NCBI GenBank assembly: GCA_023663805.1
Contig: JAMPGR010000001.1
Span: 307,862-371,861 of the forward strand
From: Clostridium sp.
GTDB taxonomy: Bacteria; Bacteroidota; Bacteroidia; Bacteroidales; Muribaculaceae
Direction of reading: 5' to 3'
Length of the DNA: 64,000 nt
Both the position numbers and the translations under genes were made by a program. Below are positions 27,113-33,665 of the stretch, piece after piece; position 1 is the first letter of the stretch, and every line of letters starts with the position of its first letter. The notes beneath the pieces are model-generated. The model saw only the letters and a list, made by a program, of their open reading frames with translations. It did no database searches and was not told the DNA's origin.

Positions 27113-27144
27113 CAAAACTACGACAAAATCCCGACACAAACAAA
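27113..27144 (-). promoter_or_regulatory. Promoter of the DUF4254-GT9-ruvB-flippase-DUF389-GT4 operon
   Basis: On the minus strand TTTG (27141-27144) is followed after exactly 20 nt by TAGTTTTG (27113-27120), a full match to the Bacteroidetes promoter. The transcript would start near 27107, about 39 nt before the ATG. It lies just downstream of the terminator at 27153-27193. Confidence 0.8.
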
Positions 27145-27152
27145 TAAAACAG

Positions 27153-27193
27153 AAAAAAACAATGGCTCCGCGCGGTCACCGCCGGAACCATTG
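27153..27193 (-). terminator. Intrinsic terminator, minus strand
   Basis: Imperfect long hairpin: CAATGG(C)TCCG(C)GCGG, loop TCA, CCGC CGGA(A)CCATTG, at 27160-27193, with about 14 paired bases. On the minus strand it is followed by seven T (27153-27159). It would end either the purU transcript, whose stop lies 240 nt upstream, or the small RNA proposed between them. Confidence 0.8.
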
Positions 27194-27306
27194 CTATAAT
27201 TTAACCTAACCAATCTTTTAATCAACCTTTTTCAATTCATTGTAGTATTTTCCCCTATATTTCGTAAGGTTTATTTTTTCCTGATGTTGTATTGCTTTTG
27301 TTTTCT
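27153..27306 (-). ncRNA. Candidate small RNA between purU and DUF4254
   Basis: A minus-strand TAATTTTG box at 27311-27318 (TTTG lies 24 nt upstream rather than 19-21) and the strong terminator at 27153-27193 frame a region of about 150 nt with no open frame. The RNA would be A-rich with paired ends such as AACCUU…AGGUU around its middle. It could be an independent small RNA, or only a long 3' untranslated region of purU. I do not recognise a known RNA family. Confidence 0.4.
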
Positions 27307-27310
27307 GTTG

Positions 27311-27318
27311 CAAAATTA
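27311..27318 (-). promoter_or_regulatory. -7 box for the candidate small RNA
   Basis: Minus-strand TAATTTTG, followed by CAACAG. A TTTG occurs upstream but at 24 nt, beyond the usual 19-21, so promoter strength is uncertain. Confidence 0.4.
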
Positions 27319-27432
27319 CATCCGGTTTCGCGATCGGTCTATCAAATTTTATTCAAATTCTAAAAATTTTATGCCGGGGGATTCAAATGCAACGAAATTA
27401 GCCTATTCTGCACAAATTTTAGCATTTTCGAT

Positions 27433-28305
27433 TCAACTGAAGATAATCGTCCGGTTGCCGTAGGTCAGGATTTTTCGCTGGATATGCTTCCCGACAGCCC
27501 GGGAGAGAACGATTTTTTCCAAATCGCGGCCTTTTTTTACAAGATCGGCGACCGAATCTTTGTGGCTGATGCGGGCGACATCCTGCTCGATAATCGGTCC
27601 GGCGTCGAGTTCGGTCGTGACATAATGGCTCGTTGCGCCGATCAGTTTGACGCCGCGTTCGTAGGCCTGGTGGTAGGGGCGGGCGCCGACGAAGGCGGGG
27701 AGGAATGAATGATGGATGTTGATGATGCGGTTAGGGTATCTTTCGATAAAGGCGGGCGACAGAACCTGCATATAGCGCGCCAGGACGATGAAATCGATGT
27801 TGTGGCTGTCGAGGATCTCGAATTCGCGCTGTTCCATCTCCGCTTTGTTCGAGCCGTTGACGGGGATGACTTCGAAGGGTATCCCGAACTGCCGGCCGGC
27901 GTCGGCGAGGTCGGGATGGTTGCTGATGATGACGGGGATATCGACATCCCATTCTCCGGAGACATAGCGTGCGAGCATATCGTAAAGACAGTGGGACATC
28001 TTGCTGACGAAGATCGCCATCCGCTGGCGGCGGCTGGAGAAACTGAGGCGGTAGGTCAGGCCGTAGCGGCGGCCGTAGAGGGTTCCTATATATTCGTCGA
28101 TTTTGTCGGCGGGGATGGCGAAGTTTTCGAGTTCCCATTCGACGCGCATGAAGAAGATGCCGTCGGTTCGGTCGACATACTGGTCTAGATAGATGATGTT
28201 TCCGCCATTGGTCGTTATAAACTCGGTTATGACGGCGATGATTCCCGGGCAGTCGGGGCAGTGCATCCTGAGGATGGCTGTATTCTGGTTCAGCGTTTCT
28301 GTCAT
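27433..28305 (-). CDS. purU: Formyltetrahydrofolate deformylase
   Basis: 290 residues: an N-terminal ACT domain (ILRMHCPDCPGIIAVITEFI) and a formyltransferase-like catalytic domain with NIHHSFLPAFVGA and ATSHYVTTELDAGPIIEQ. These carry the Asn-His-Asp set of the family; the Asn106/His108/Asp144-type residues are seen as N of INIHH, the second His, and D of LDAG. It releases formate from 10-formyl-THF, balancing one-carbon pools and supplying formate for purine synthesis. It follows the comM-like gene by 47 nt on the same strand. Confidence 0.95.
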   Translation of the reverse strand: MTETLNQNTAILRMHCPDCPGIIAVITEFITTNGGNIIYLDQYVDRTDGIFFMRVEWELENFAIPADKIDEYIGTLYGRRYGLTYRLSFSSRRQRMAIFVSKMSHCLYDMLARYVSGEWDVDIPVIISNHPDLADAGRQFGIPFEVIPVNGSNKAEMEQREFEILDSHNIDFIVLARYMQVLSPAFIERYPNRIINIHHSFLPAFVGARPYHQAYERGVKLIGATSHYVTTELDAGPIIEQDVARISHKDSVADLVKKGRDLEKIVLSRAVGKHIQRKILTYGNRTIIFS

Positions 28306-28352
28306 TTTGTTCTGGAGGTATGTGTAATGGAAAAAATGGAAGGAGAGGGGGG

Positions 28353-29912
28353 TCAGAGGGGGAGGTCCTGGGCGATGCAGCCCCAGGAGCCGCGGTCGAG
28401 GTTGCGGTAACTGACGGCTTCGGCGATGTGGTGGCTGAGGATCTGCTCGCTGGCGTCGAGGTCGGCGATTGTCCGGGCGACTTTCAGGATTCGGTCGTAG
28501 GCGCGGGCCGACATGTCGAATTTTATCATCGTTCCTTTCAGGATCTCCATGCCCCGCTCGTCGGGGCGGGCGTAGACCTGGAGCTGTCGCGAGGACATCA
28601 TCGCGTTACAGTAGATGTCGGGGTTGTCGGCGAAGCGGGCCGACTGTATCTCGCGGGCTTTCAGGACCCTGGCACGGATCGCTTCGCTGCTCTCCCCCGG
28701 AGCGGCCGAGGATATATCCTCGAAGGGGACCGGGAAGATCTCGACCTGGATGTCGATACGGTCGAGCAGGGGCCCGGAGATACGGTTCAGATATTTCTGG
28801 ACGGCGCCGGAGGAGCAGGTGCAGGCGCGGGTCGGATGGTTATAGTAGCCGCAGGGGCAGGGATTCATGCTGGCGACGAGCATGAATCCGGCGGGATAGT
28901 CGACGGTTGTCTTGGCGCGGGAGATCGTGATGCGGCGGTCTTCGAGCGGCTGGCGCATGACCTCGAGAACGCTGCGCTGGAATTCGGGGAATTCGTCGAG
29001 GAACAGGACTCCGTTCTGGGCGAGCGAGATCTCGCCGGGCATCGGGGGATTCCCGCCGCCGACGAGCGCGACGGGGGAGATGGTGTGATGGGGGGAGCGG
29101 AAGGGACGGGCGGTCATCAGACGGGAGCCGCGGCGGAGTTTCCCGGCGACGGAGTGGATCTTCGTTGTCTCGAGGGCTTCGGAGAGGGTCAGCGGGGGGA
29201 GGATCGTCGGGACACGCTTCGCCATCATCGACTTTCCCGCTCCGGGAGGGCCGACAAGGAGGATGTTATGGCCGCCTGCACAGGCAATCTCGAAGGCGCG
29301 CTTGACATTCTCCTGCCCTTTGACGTCGGCGAAGTCGACGTCGAAGAGGTTCTGGGCGCGGGCGAATTCCTCGCGGGTGTTGACGACGGTCGGCTGAAGA
29401 TCGAGTTCCCCTTTCAGGAAGTTGACGACCTCGCTGAGATGGGAGACTCCGTAAACCTCGAGATTGTTGACGACGGCCGCTTCGGAGACATTCGCTTCGG
29501 GGACAATCAGGCCGCGCATCCCCATACTCCGGGCGAGAATCGCGATCGGGAGCGCACCGCGGATAGGCTGCACCGACCCGTCGAGCGACAGTTCGCCCAT
29601 AATCATCATTCCGTTGAACCGTCCGGGGGGGATGATCTCGTTGACGCCGAGCATCCCGACGGCGAGCGGAAGGTCGTAGGAGGAGCCCTCCTTCCGGATG
29701 TCGGCCGGGGAGAGGTTGACAACATAGCGGCGGCGCGGGGGGGTCAGTCCCGACTGCTGCAGGGCCGCCAGCACGCGCTGATACGACTCCTTGACGGCGG
29801 TGTCGGGGAGACCGACCATACTGAAATTGAAGCCTGTCTCGGCGACAACTTCCATCATGACGGGAATCGCATCGATTCCCTGCATTGCGGCGGCTTGGAT
29901 TTTTATCAGCAT
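28353..29912 (-). CDS. YifB/ComM-type Mg-chelatase-like AAA+ protein
   Basis: 519 residues. The N-terminal part (about 1-170) is a Lon-protease-like fold typical of ComM/YifB. The AAA+ core has Walker A (LLVGPPGAGKSMMAKR), Walker B (GVLFLDEFPEF) and a Cys-containing insertion (MNPCPCGYYNHPTRACTCSSG). The C-terminal Mg-chelatase domain follows. In other bacteria ComM is a branch-migration helicase used in natural transformation, though many non-competent species have it. It begins 7 nt after the lipoprotein gene ends. Confidence 0.93.
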   Translation of the reverse strand: MLIKIQAAAMQGIDAIPVMMEVVAETGFNFSMVGLPDTAVKESYQRVLAALQQSGLTPPRRRYVVNLSPADIRKEGSSYDLPLAVGMLGVNEIIPPGRFNGMMIMGELSLDGSVQPIRGALPIAILARSMGMRGLIVPEANVSEAAVVNNLEVYGVSHLSEVVNFLKGELDLQPTVVNTREEFARAQNLFDVDFADVKGQENVKRAFEIACAGGHNILLVGPPGAGKSMMAKRVPTILPPLTLSEALETTKIHSVAGKLRRGSRLMTARPFRSPHHTISPVALVGGGNPPMPGEISLAQNGVLFLDEFPEFQRSVLEVMRQPLEDRRITISRAKTTVDYPAGFMLVASMNPCPCGYYNHPTRACTCSSGAVQKYLNRISGPLLDRIDIQVEIFPVPFEDISSAAPGESSEAIRARVLKAREIQSARFADNPDIYCNAMMSSRQLQVYARPDERGMEILKGTMIKFDMSARAYDRILKVARTIADLDASEQILSHHIAEAVSYRNLDRGSWGCIAQDLPL

Positions 29913-29919
29913 CTGGCAG

Positions 29920-30966
29920 TTAGTTTTTTCGGGAGGTTCGGGGGGAGAGGTTGTCGAAAGCTGCCCGGCGGGCGCGCCCGAAGGAACTTCCGCGGTAGAT
30001 CTGCGTTCCGGTCGAATCGATCAGAATATAGAAGGGCTGGCTCGCGACCGACAGGCGGCGCAGAACGGGCGAGGCGGCGCCGGAGGGCACCCACCCCTGG
30101 ATCCATCCGGCGCTGTCGCCGGCGATTTCGGAGCGCCAGCGCGACGAATCCTGGGCAAAGGATATCTCGAGAATGCGGAGGCGGAGCGAATCGGCAGCGG
30201 CGGCAAGCCGGCGGAGCGAATCGACCTGGCGGCCGCGCAGTGCCGCGTTGTCCGAGAGGACCGCGACAAGATTCTGTCGCCGCAGGCCCGGGCGGAAATT
30301 ATAGAGCGAATCGGTCGCCGTAAAGAGCGTAAAGGGGTAGATTTTCTCGGAGGTGTTGACCGGCAGCTGACGCGAGTTTGTTATGCCGAAGTTCATCAGC
30401 AGCGACTGGGGGCGGCTCTTCGGGTCGATCAGCGACAGGAGGCTGTCGGCGGCGGTCGTGTTGTCGCGCGAGTCGAACCAGCAGGCCAGCAGGGCGGTCG
30501 AGACAGGGTCGTCCGGGTGTTCGGAGATATAGGCGGCGACGGCGATATTGAGCGAATCGGTATCATCACGCTCGATCATCGCGCGGTTGTCGGCGACGAA
30601 GCGGCGGAGACGCTCGGTCTCGCGGCTCCCCTTGACGGATATCTCCGGGGGTTCCTCGCCGGAGATGGAAATCTTTGCGTGGGTTCCGTTCCGGAGAATC
30701 AGCGTCGCGACCGGCTCGCCGTTCGACCAGCAAAGCCATGCGACGGTCCAGTCAGGAGCGTTTCCGGAGAGTCTGGCCTTCCGCTTTTCGACTGCGGCGG
30801 TTTCGCGTTTGATGCCTCCGCTGGGACCGGTGTATGTCAGGGTGACGGTTCGTTCGATATCGGAGGAGAATTTCAGTTCGACCGAGAAATCCTTCCGGCC
30901 CGAGCAACCCTGAAACGACAGGAGAGTCGCCAGCGCGACAACAATATGGAGTAACTTGTTAGCCAT
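29920..30966 (-). CDS. Thioredoxin-fold lipoprotein lacking CxxC
   Basis: 348 residues. Lipobox LLSFQGC puts the lipid at about Cys20. Residues 25-110 look like a DUF4369-type beta domain (FSVELKFSSDIERTV, ATLILRNGTHAKI). The C-terminal 150 residues, with LRRLAAAADSLRLRI and QPFYILIDSTGTQIYRG, look like a TlpA/thioredoxin fold. No CxxC motif is present, so a redox role is unlikely. Other cysteines are WLCW and LLACW only. The promoter at 30971-31002 sits only 4 nt from the ATG, so the mRNA may be leaderless. First gene before comM-like and purU. Confidence 0.75.
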   Translation of the reverse strand: MANKLLHIVVALATLLSFQGCSGRKDFSVELKFSSDIERTVTLTYTGPSGGIKRETAAVEKRKARLSGNAPDWTVAWLCWSNGEPVATLILRNGTHAKISISGEEPPEISVKGSRETERLRRFVADNRAMIERDDTDSLNIAVAAYISEHPDDPVSTALLACWFDSRDNTTAADSLLSLIDPKSRPQSLLMNFGITNSRQLPVNTSEKIYPFTLFTATDSLYNFRPGLRRQNLVAVLSDNAALRGRQVDSLRRLAAAADSLRLRILEISFAQDSSRWRSEIAGDSAGWIQGWVPSGAASPVLRRLSVASQPFYILIDSTGTQIYRGSSFGRARRAAFDNLSPRTSRKN

Positions 30967-30970
30967 AGCG

Positions 30971-31002
30971 CAAAATTACGATAATTTTCGCAAGTTGACA
31001 AA
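30971..31002 (-). promoter_or_regulatory. Promoter of the lipoprotein-comM-purU operon, abutting the start codon
   Basis: Minus-strand TTTG (30999-31002), 20 nt spacer, TAATTTTG (30971-30978), then CGCT and the ATG at 30966. A start 5-7 nt after the -7 box would fall on or next to the A of ATG. The -33 box overlaps the T run of the upstream terminator. Confidence 0.8.
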
Positions 31003-31004
31003 AA

Positions 31005-31034
31005 AGAAGTCGCCTCCCGCAGCAGGAGGCGACT
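31005..31034 (-). terminator. Strong intrinsic terminator, minus strand
   Basis: A perfect 10-bp stem, AGTCGCCTCC (31008-31017) with GGAGGCGACT (31025-31034), and a 7-nt loop. On the minus strand it is followed by TC and a run of six T. It ends the candidate RNA, or the glycosyltransferase transcript, right at the lipoprotein promoter. Confidence 0.88.
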
Positions 31035-31070
31035 CCGATGGTCGAAAATTTAATTCTTTCTTCCGCCTGG

Positions 31071-31107
31071 TGTGTCTTTCTGTCTGTGTGTCTTTCTGTC
31101 TGTGTGT
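31071..31107 (-). repeat. Tandem 16-nt direct repeat, 2.3 copies
   Basis: On the plus strand TGTGTCTTTCTGTCTG occurs at 31071-31086 and 31087-31102, followed by TGTGT. On the minus (RNA) strand the unit is CAGACAGAAAGACACA, phase depending on start. It lies inside the closed loop of the candidate RNA. Confidence 0.9.
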
Positions 31108-31219
31108 TTGTTTATGGTCAGGCGTTATATCTGTGTATCTGAAACCCAAGGGGAAGCCTTGAATGTGTTGGTTATGACAGGGAGGTGCTCCGTCGGCAGG
31201 CGCCGACACTTTCTGTATG

Positions 31220-31227
31220 CAAAGTTA
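31220..31227 (-). promoter_or_regulatory. -7 box for the candidate RNA at 31.0-31.2 kb
   Basis: Minus-strand TAACTTTG followed by CATACAG, identical to the box before the GT2 gene at 32879-32886. No TTTG is found 19-21 nt upstream. Confidence 0.5.
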
Positions 31228-31289
31228 CGAAGAAGAGGGGACAGGGATTCTTTTTCGCGTTAAAGAATATTAAAATTATTACGCGATTG

Positions 31290-32081
31290 TTACGCCTCCG
31301 CCGATAACGCCTTGAGAATTTCGGTAGTTGTCGGTTTTTCCGCCGAGTAGACTCCGACGCCGAGCCGCCGGGCGACAGCGACCGGGAGGTAGTAACTGTA
31401 GGGGGAACGGGGGGTGAAGGCGAGCATATCGGCCTGCGCGATCATCGCGGAGAGGTCGGCGGCCTCGGGGAGCGGACCGGTCCATTCGACCGGGGCCCCG
31501 CTGGTGCGCACGAAGCGTATCAGGGGCATGACAAATCGTCCGCGCCCTTCGCCGGCGATCGTCAGTGTCCATCCCCGGGGAGCCGCGTCGACAAAACTGC
31601 GGATCAGCAGGTCGACTCCGGTTTCGGGGGTCAGCGGACCGCAGAAGAGGAGTTTCCGCCCGGCGCCGGGGTCTTTTTCGACGCGTTCGATGACGGGGAT
31701 GAACGGCTCGGGGGCATTGTCGTAGTCGACGAGACGGACGTCAGCACACTCGTCGATGAACCGTCGGGCGGATGCGTCGATCGGGGCGGAGGAAGGGAGA
31801 ACGGCGTCGACAGCGACCCGCGAACCGGCATCGCCGACGAGGCGGGCGGCCTGGATGGCGGTCGTTATGTCTCGGCCGCTGTGGGCGACGATGCGGTCGA
31901 TTTCGCCGCGGCGAACACGCCGCGCGAGCCGCGCCGGAGCGAATATCGCGGCGAGGCCGCCGCGATAACTGTCGATGACCTCTACAGAGTGTCCGACGGC
32001 CGCTTCGGCCGCAGCCATCGAGCGGGCGAGCATCGAGGCGTCGTCGACGGCGTCAGCCGATGAGAGATGGATTATCTTCAT
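31290..32081 (-). CDS. Glycosyltransferase, short GT4-like
   Basis: 263 residues, shorter than the usual 350-400. The N-terminal Rossmann fold is compressed (MKIIHLSSADAVDDASMLARSMAAAEAAVGH). The C-terminal half has LLFCGPLTPETGVDLLIRSF, LTIAGEGRGRF and PRSPYSYYLPVAVARRLGVG, which resembles the GT4 donor site, but the usual ExxxGxxxxE is replaced by SPYSYYLPVAVA. Activity is therefore uncertain. It overlaps the GT2 gene upstream by 29 nt, so they are co-translated. Probably acts on the same surface glycan. Confidence 0.72.
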   Translation of the reverse strand: MKIIHLSSADAVDDASMLARSMAAAEAAVGHSVEVIDSYRGGLAAIFAPARLARRVRRGEIDRIVAHSGRDITTAIQAARLVGDAGSRVAVDAVLPSSAPIDASARRFIDECADVRLVDYDNAPEPFIPVIERVEKDPGAGRKLLFCGPLTPETGVDLLIRSFVDAAPRGWTLTIAGEGRGRFVMPLIRFVRTSGAPVEWTGPLPEAADLSAMIAQADMLAFTPRSPYSYYLPVAVARRLGVGVYSAEKPTTTEILKALSAEA

Positions 32082-32871
32082 CTTTCGGATTGTTGTCTGT
32101 TGGTTTGACTGACTGGCACCTCTTCTGGCGGAGCCGGCGCGCTTCGCGGAAGGCGGTCAGAGATCCGACGGCGGCCTCCTCGCTGATCTGCCATCCGGCG
32201 CGTCCCTCGAACACACCCCCTTTGACAAGATAGGTGTCGAAGAAAGCCGACGCTGCCTTCAACCAGGGGGTCCAGGGGGCTACCGCACCCGCGGCGGCTA
32301 TCACTCGCGAACGGATCAGGGCGTGACGCTGCTGGGTCGTGTGATACTGCTCGCGCGTCAGACAGGGGTAGTGGAGCAAGTCGCCGCCGACAGGCTCGGG
32401 GTTGACCGAGTCGCGGAAGATGACCCCTTCGGAGATATCGTGGAGGTTCCAGTTTGCATAGCGTTTGTCGAAGAGGCGGATACAGCGGTCGGGATACCAG
32501 CCGCAGTGGCGTATCGGCTGGTTACAATAGAAGTTCAGCCGGCTGACCGAATAAACACGGTGGGCGAACCCCTCCTCCTTCAGGCGGCGGATCGACTCGG
32601 CCAACCGGGGGGAGACAACCTCGTCGGCGTCGATCGAGAAGACATAACTGTTGGTCGCCATCGAAGTCGCATATTGCCTCATCGCTCCGTAGCCCGAAAA
32701 CAGTCGGCGGGAGATCCGGCATCCATAGCGGCGGCAGATCTCGACCGTGCGGTCGGTCGAGTTCGAATCGACGACGATGATTTCGTCGGCGATATCGCGA
32801 ACCGATTCGAGACATCGTTCGATACGCTTCTCTTCGTTAAAGGTCAATATGGTGACAGAGAGTTTTTGCAT
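32053..32871 (-). CDS. Glycosyltransferase family 2 (WaaE/KdtX-like)
   Basis: 272 residues with a GT-A fold: SVTILTFNEEKRIERCLESV, then DEIIVVDSNSTDRT (nucleotide site), then FSIDADEVVS (DxD metal site). RHCGWYPDRCIRLFDKR and the downstream His/Glu segment match the beta-1,4-glucosyltransferases of lipopolysaccharide core (WaaE). The first ATG lies 7 nt after a TAACTTTG box, suggesting a leaderless or very short 5' end. The neighbour is the GT4-like gene, overlapping by 29 nt. Confidence 0.87.
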   Translation of the reverse strand: MQKLSVTILTFNEEKRIERCLESVRDIADEIIVVDSNSTDRTVEICRRYGCRISRRLFSGYGAMRQYATSMATNSYVFSIDADEVVSPRLAESIRRLKEEGFAHRVYSVSRLNFYCNQPIRHCGWYPDRCIRLFDKRYANWNLHDISEGVIFRDSVNPEPVGGDLLHYPCLTREQYHTTQQRHALIRSRVIAAAGAVAPWTPWLKAASAFFDTYLVKGGVFEGRAGWQISEEAAVGSLTAFREARRLRQKRCQSVKPTDNNPKDEDNPSLIG

Positions 32872-32878
32872 TGCGGTG

Positions 32879-32886
32879 CAAAGTTA
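32879..32886 (-). promoter_or_regulatory. -7 box of the GT2-GT4 pair, 7 nt from the ATG
   Basis: Minus-strand TAACTTTG, then CACCGCA and the ATG at 32871. A run of T lies at the -33 position (three of four matches to TTTG at 20 nt spacing). Confidence 0.6.
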
Positions 32887-33140
32887 CGACATTTGGCGTT
32901 CAAAAAAAAATCTATCCCCGTCAAGATCGGTAGGGGAGGGGAGGGGAGGGGGCGGATGAAGAGGCGGAGGCGGCCTTCCGAGAATCGAAAAATTCGGACG
33001 GCTCGACACTAAAGGCCCGAAAATTTAAACCTCAGGGGGTTAAATTAAACACATCACACTGTAATTCATCGCATTAACTCAATTTTACCACTTTAAATCC
33101 TCCGACAAACCAGACCTCGGAACCTCTTCGAAAAACTCGA

Positions 33141-33172
33141 TTTGCAGATTTTTCGGGGATTTTGTAATTTTG
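33141..33172 (+). promoter_or_regulatory. Promoter of ybeY-mnmG-apt-uvrC
   Basis: TTTG (33141-33144), exactly 20 nt, TAATTTTG (33165-33172). The start is near 33178, a leader of about 20 nt before the ybeY ATG. Confidence 0.8.
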
Positions 33173-33197
33173 TAGGTTATATTTTGAAGAACAGAAG

Positions 33198-33665
33198 ATG
33201 AGAAGCAATATCGAATGGACAACCGACGGCGTCGCGATGCCCAGAATCGACCGGGAGCGTGTCGGGCGGTGGATCGCCGAAGTCGCCGCAACCCACGACC
33301 GCATTGTCGGACCGATCGTCTACAGATTCTGCGGCGACGAACAGATTCTGGCCGTCAACCGCGAATTCCTCAGCCACGACTACTATACGGACATCATAAC
33401 CTTCGACTACTCGCGCCGCCGAATGATCTCCGGCGACATCGTCATCTCGCTCGACACCGTCCGGTCGAACGCCGTGATGCTCGGTGCCGGATATGACCGG
33501 GAACTCCATCGCGTCATCATCCACGGCATCCTCCACCTCTGCGGAATCAACGACAAAGGTCCCGGAGAAAGGGAAATCATGGAGAAAGCCGAGGACGACG
33601 CTCTCAGCCTCCTGTTCCCTGAACAACAACAGACAACGACTAACGACAACGACACGGAAAAATGA
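33198..33665 (+). CDS. ybeY: Endoribonuclease YbeY
   Basis: 155 residues. The zinc motif HGILHLCGINDKG is the family signature (HGxLHLxGxxH), though the third His of the usual HGxLHLxGyDH is replaced by Asn in GINDKG. YbeY takes part in 16S rRNA 3' end maturation and ribosome quality control. It also carries FLSHDYYTDIITFDYS, the conserved segment before the metal site. Its stop overlaps the mnmG ATG (ATGA). Confidence 0.9.
   Translation: MRSNIEWTTDGVAMPRIDRERVGRWIAEVAATHDRIVGPIVYRFCGDEQILAVNREFLSHDYYTDIITFDYSRRRMISGDIVISLDTVRSNAVMLGAGYDRELHRVIIHGILHLCGINDKGPGEREIMEKAEDDALSLLFPEQQQTTTNDNDTEK

Larger units (their letters stand above)
31001..31214 (-). ncRNA. Candidate structured small RNA with a tandem 16-nt repeat in a closed loop
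   Basis: Minus-strand RNA of about 210 nt. It runs from near 31214, just after a TAACTTTG box (31220-31227), to the terminator (31001-31034). In order it can form GTCGGC-4-GCCGAC (31192-31207), GGAG-3-CTCC (31181-31191), CAAGG-5-CCTTG (31147-31161), then a long-range stem CGCCTG/CAGGCG (31119-31124 with 31064-31069). The last stem closes a 49-nt loop holding two exact copies of ACACACAGACAGAAAG, and the terminator hairpin follows. The loop is nearly free of pairing partners. No credible protein is encoded. It could instead be the 3' end of the glycosyltransferase mRNA. A 6S-like RNA was considered, but the global fold is not a single long rod. Confidence 0.5.
32872..33197 (+). other. Divergent intergenic region with G-quadruplex motif
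   Basis: This 326-bp stretch between the divergent GT2 and ybeY genes codes for nothing I can support. It holds the GT2 promoter at its left end and the ybeY promoter at 33141-33172. At 32933-32952, four runs of 4-5 G are each separated by a single A on the plus strand. A weak hairpin TCCGA…TCGGA lies near 32978-33000. The rest is AT-rich without recognisable sites. Confidence 0.7.

Noticed and set aside
28320-30323. Long open frame of 667 codons on the plus strand opposite the comM-like gene
   Set aside because: It is antisense to a well-recognised gene; GC-rich codon use creates stop-free shadow frames. Its protein has no recognisable domain.
31001-31214. Identification of the candidate RNA as 6S, SRP RNA or tmRNA
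   Set aside because: No long rod-like fold with a central bubble, no SRP tetraloop motif, and no tRNA-like ends or tag frame can be read; identity is left open.
30956-31263. Small plus-strand frames rich in Cys, Val and Leu across the candidate RNA
   Set aside because: They translate the TGTGTCTTTCTGTCTG repeat and have no start signal; the minus-strand RNA reading explains the region better.
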